DNA of 22,761 nt. Source: an uncultured Butyricicoccus sp. Lineage in GTDB: Bacteria; Bacillota; Clostridia; Oscillospirales; Butyricicoccaceae. The stretch spans positions 1 through 22,761 of the forward strand of contig CAJUDU010000039.1 of NCBI GenBank assembly GCA_910584935.1, in the 5' to 3' direction. The notes below the pieces were generated by a model. It worked only from the letters and a program-made list of their open reading frames with translations. It had not been told where the DNA came from and ran no database searches. Each line of letters starts with the position of its first letter. Positions within the stretch are counted from its first letter, which is position 1. This document shows positions 22,725 through 22,761 of the stretch, piece after piece. Both the position numbers and the translations under genes were made by a program.

Positions 22725-22761
22725 ATGCAAGTAACCATCAGCGCGGATACCATCATCAAAG
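22725..22761 (+). CDS. Start of a probable holin gene (cut by window end)
   Basis: ATG 22725 follows a strong GAGGAGGTGAT (22706-22715). Only twelve complete codons are visible (MQVTISADTIIK). The opening recalls small clostridial phage holins, which often begin with a TI-ADTII stretch before the first membrane segment. The position after the tail fibres matches the usual lysis module. The membrane part is outside the window, so this is a weak call. The overlapping ATG at 22715 is less likely because it sits in the binding site. Confidence 0.45.
   Translation, partial: MQVTISADTIIK

Noticed and set aside
21447..22761. Template repeat for the variable region inside the window
   Set aside because: I found no second copy of the GGT CTG TTT AAC TTC AAC core in the bases I read; it must be outside if it exists.
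1..22761. CRISPR arrays, tRNA or rRNA genes, insertion sequences, integrase or attachment sites
   Set aside because: No regularly spaced repeats, tRNA-like fold, transposase or recombinase motif was seen; the region is occupied by structural genes.

Overview
This window is a stretch of the late (virion structural) operon of a contractile-tailed phage or prophage, almost certainly from a low-to-medium GC Firmicute of the Clostridia type. The support is the strong AGGAGG-type ribosome binding sites, frequent TTG/GTG starts, tightly packed and overlapping plus-strand genes, and a gene order matching the Bacillus PBSX/skin xkd cluster. No host housekeeping gene, tRNA, integrase or CRISPR array is visible, so host and life style are inferred.

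Layout. (1) 1-668: C-terminal part of a gene cut by the left edge, ending in a zincin-like metallopeptidase domain (HELAH), probably the tail of a minor head (MuF-type) protein. (2) 681-1671: three small orphan genes. (3) 1732-4503: head module with XkdF-like prohead protease, a 54-aa fragment-like gene, scaffold, DUF2190-like decoration protein and major capsid protein. (4) 4505-7094: connector, stopper and tail-completion genes. (5) 7096-9827: tail sheath, tail tube, and the tail assembly chaperone pair joined by a -1 frameshift at A AAA AAG. (6) 9827-13948: 1373-aa tape measure. (7) 13945-15902 and 16599-19262: baseplate genes XkdP (LysM), XkdQ, XkdR / XkdS, XkdT (gpJ-like), XkdU, the last with an extra repeat-bearing C-terminal half. 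(8) 19265-22646: tail collar protein, two fibres with related N-termini, and a 399-aa protein whose C-terminus looks like the variable region of a diversity-generating retroelement (DGR) target. (9) 22725 onward: first codons of a probable holin.

The baseplate run is interrupted at about 15903-16598 by a self-contained cassette. A minus-strand ribbon-helix-helix regulator is divergent from a 41-aa plus-strand gene, with an AT-rich operator at each promoter and terminator hairpins at both ends. It looks like a phage moron.

The most interesting points are the DGR-type variable receptor-binding protein (its reverse transcriptase and template repeat must lie outside the window), the regulated moron cassette, the zincin domain with a possible immunity gene, the programmed frameshift, and several terminator-like hairpins inside the late operon that suggest antitermination. 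No searches were run; family names rest on recognising motifs and gene order.
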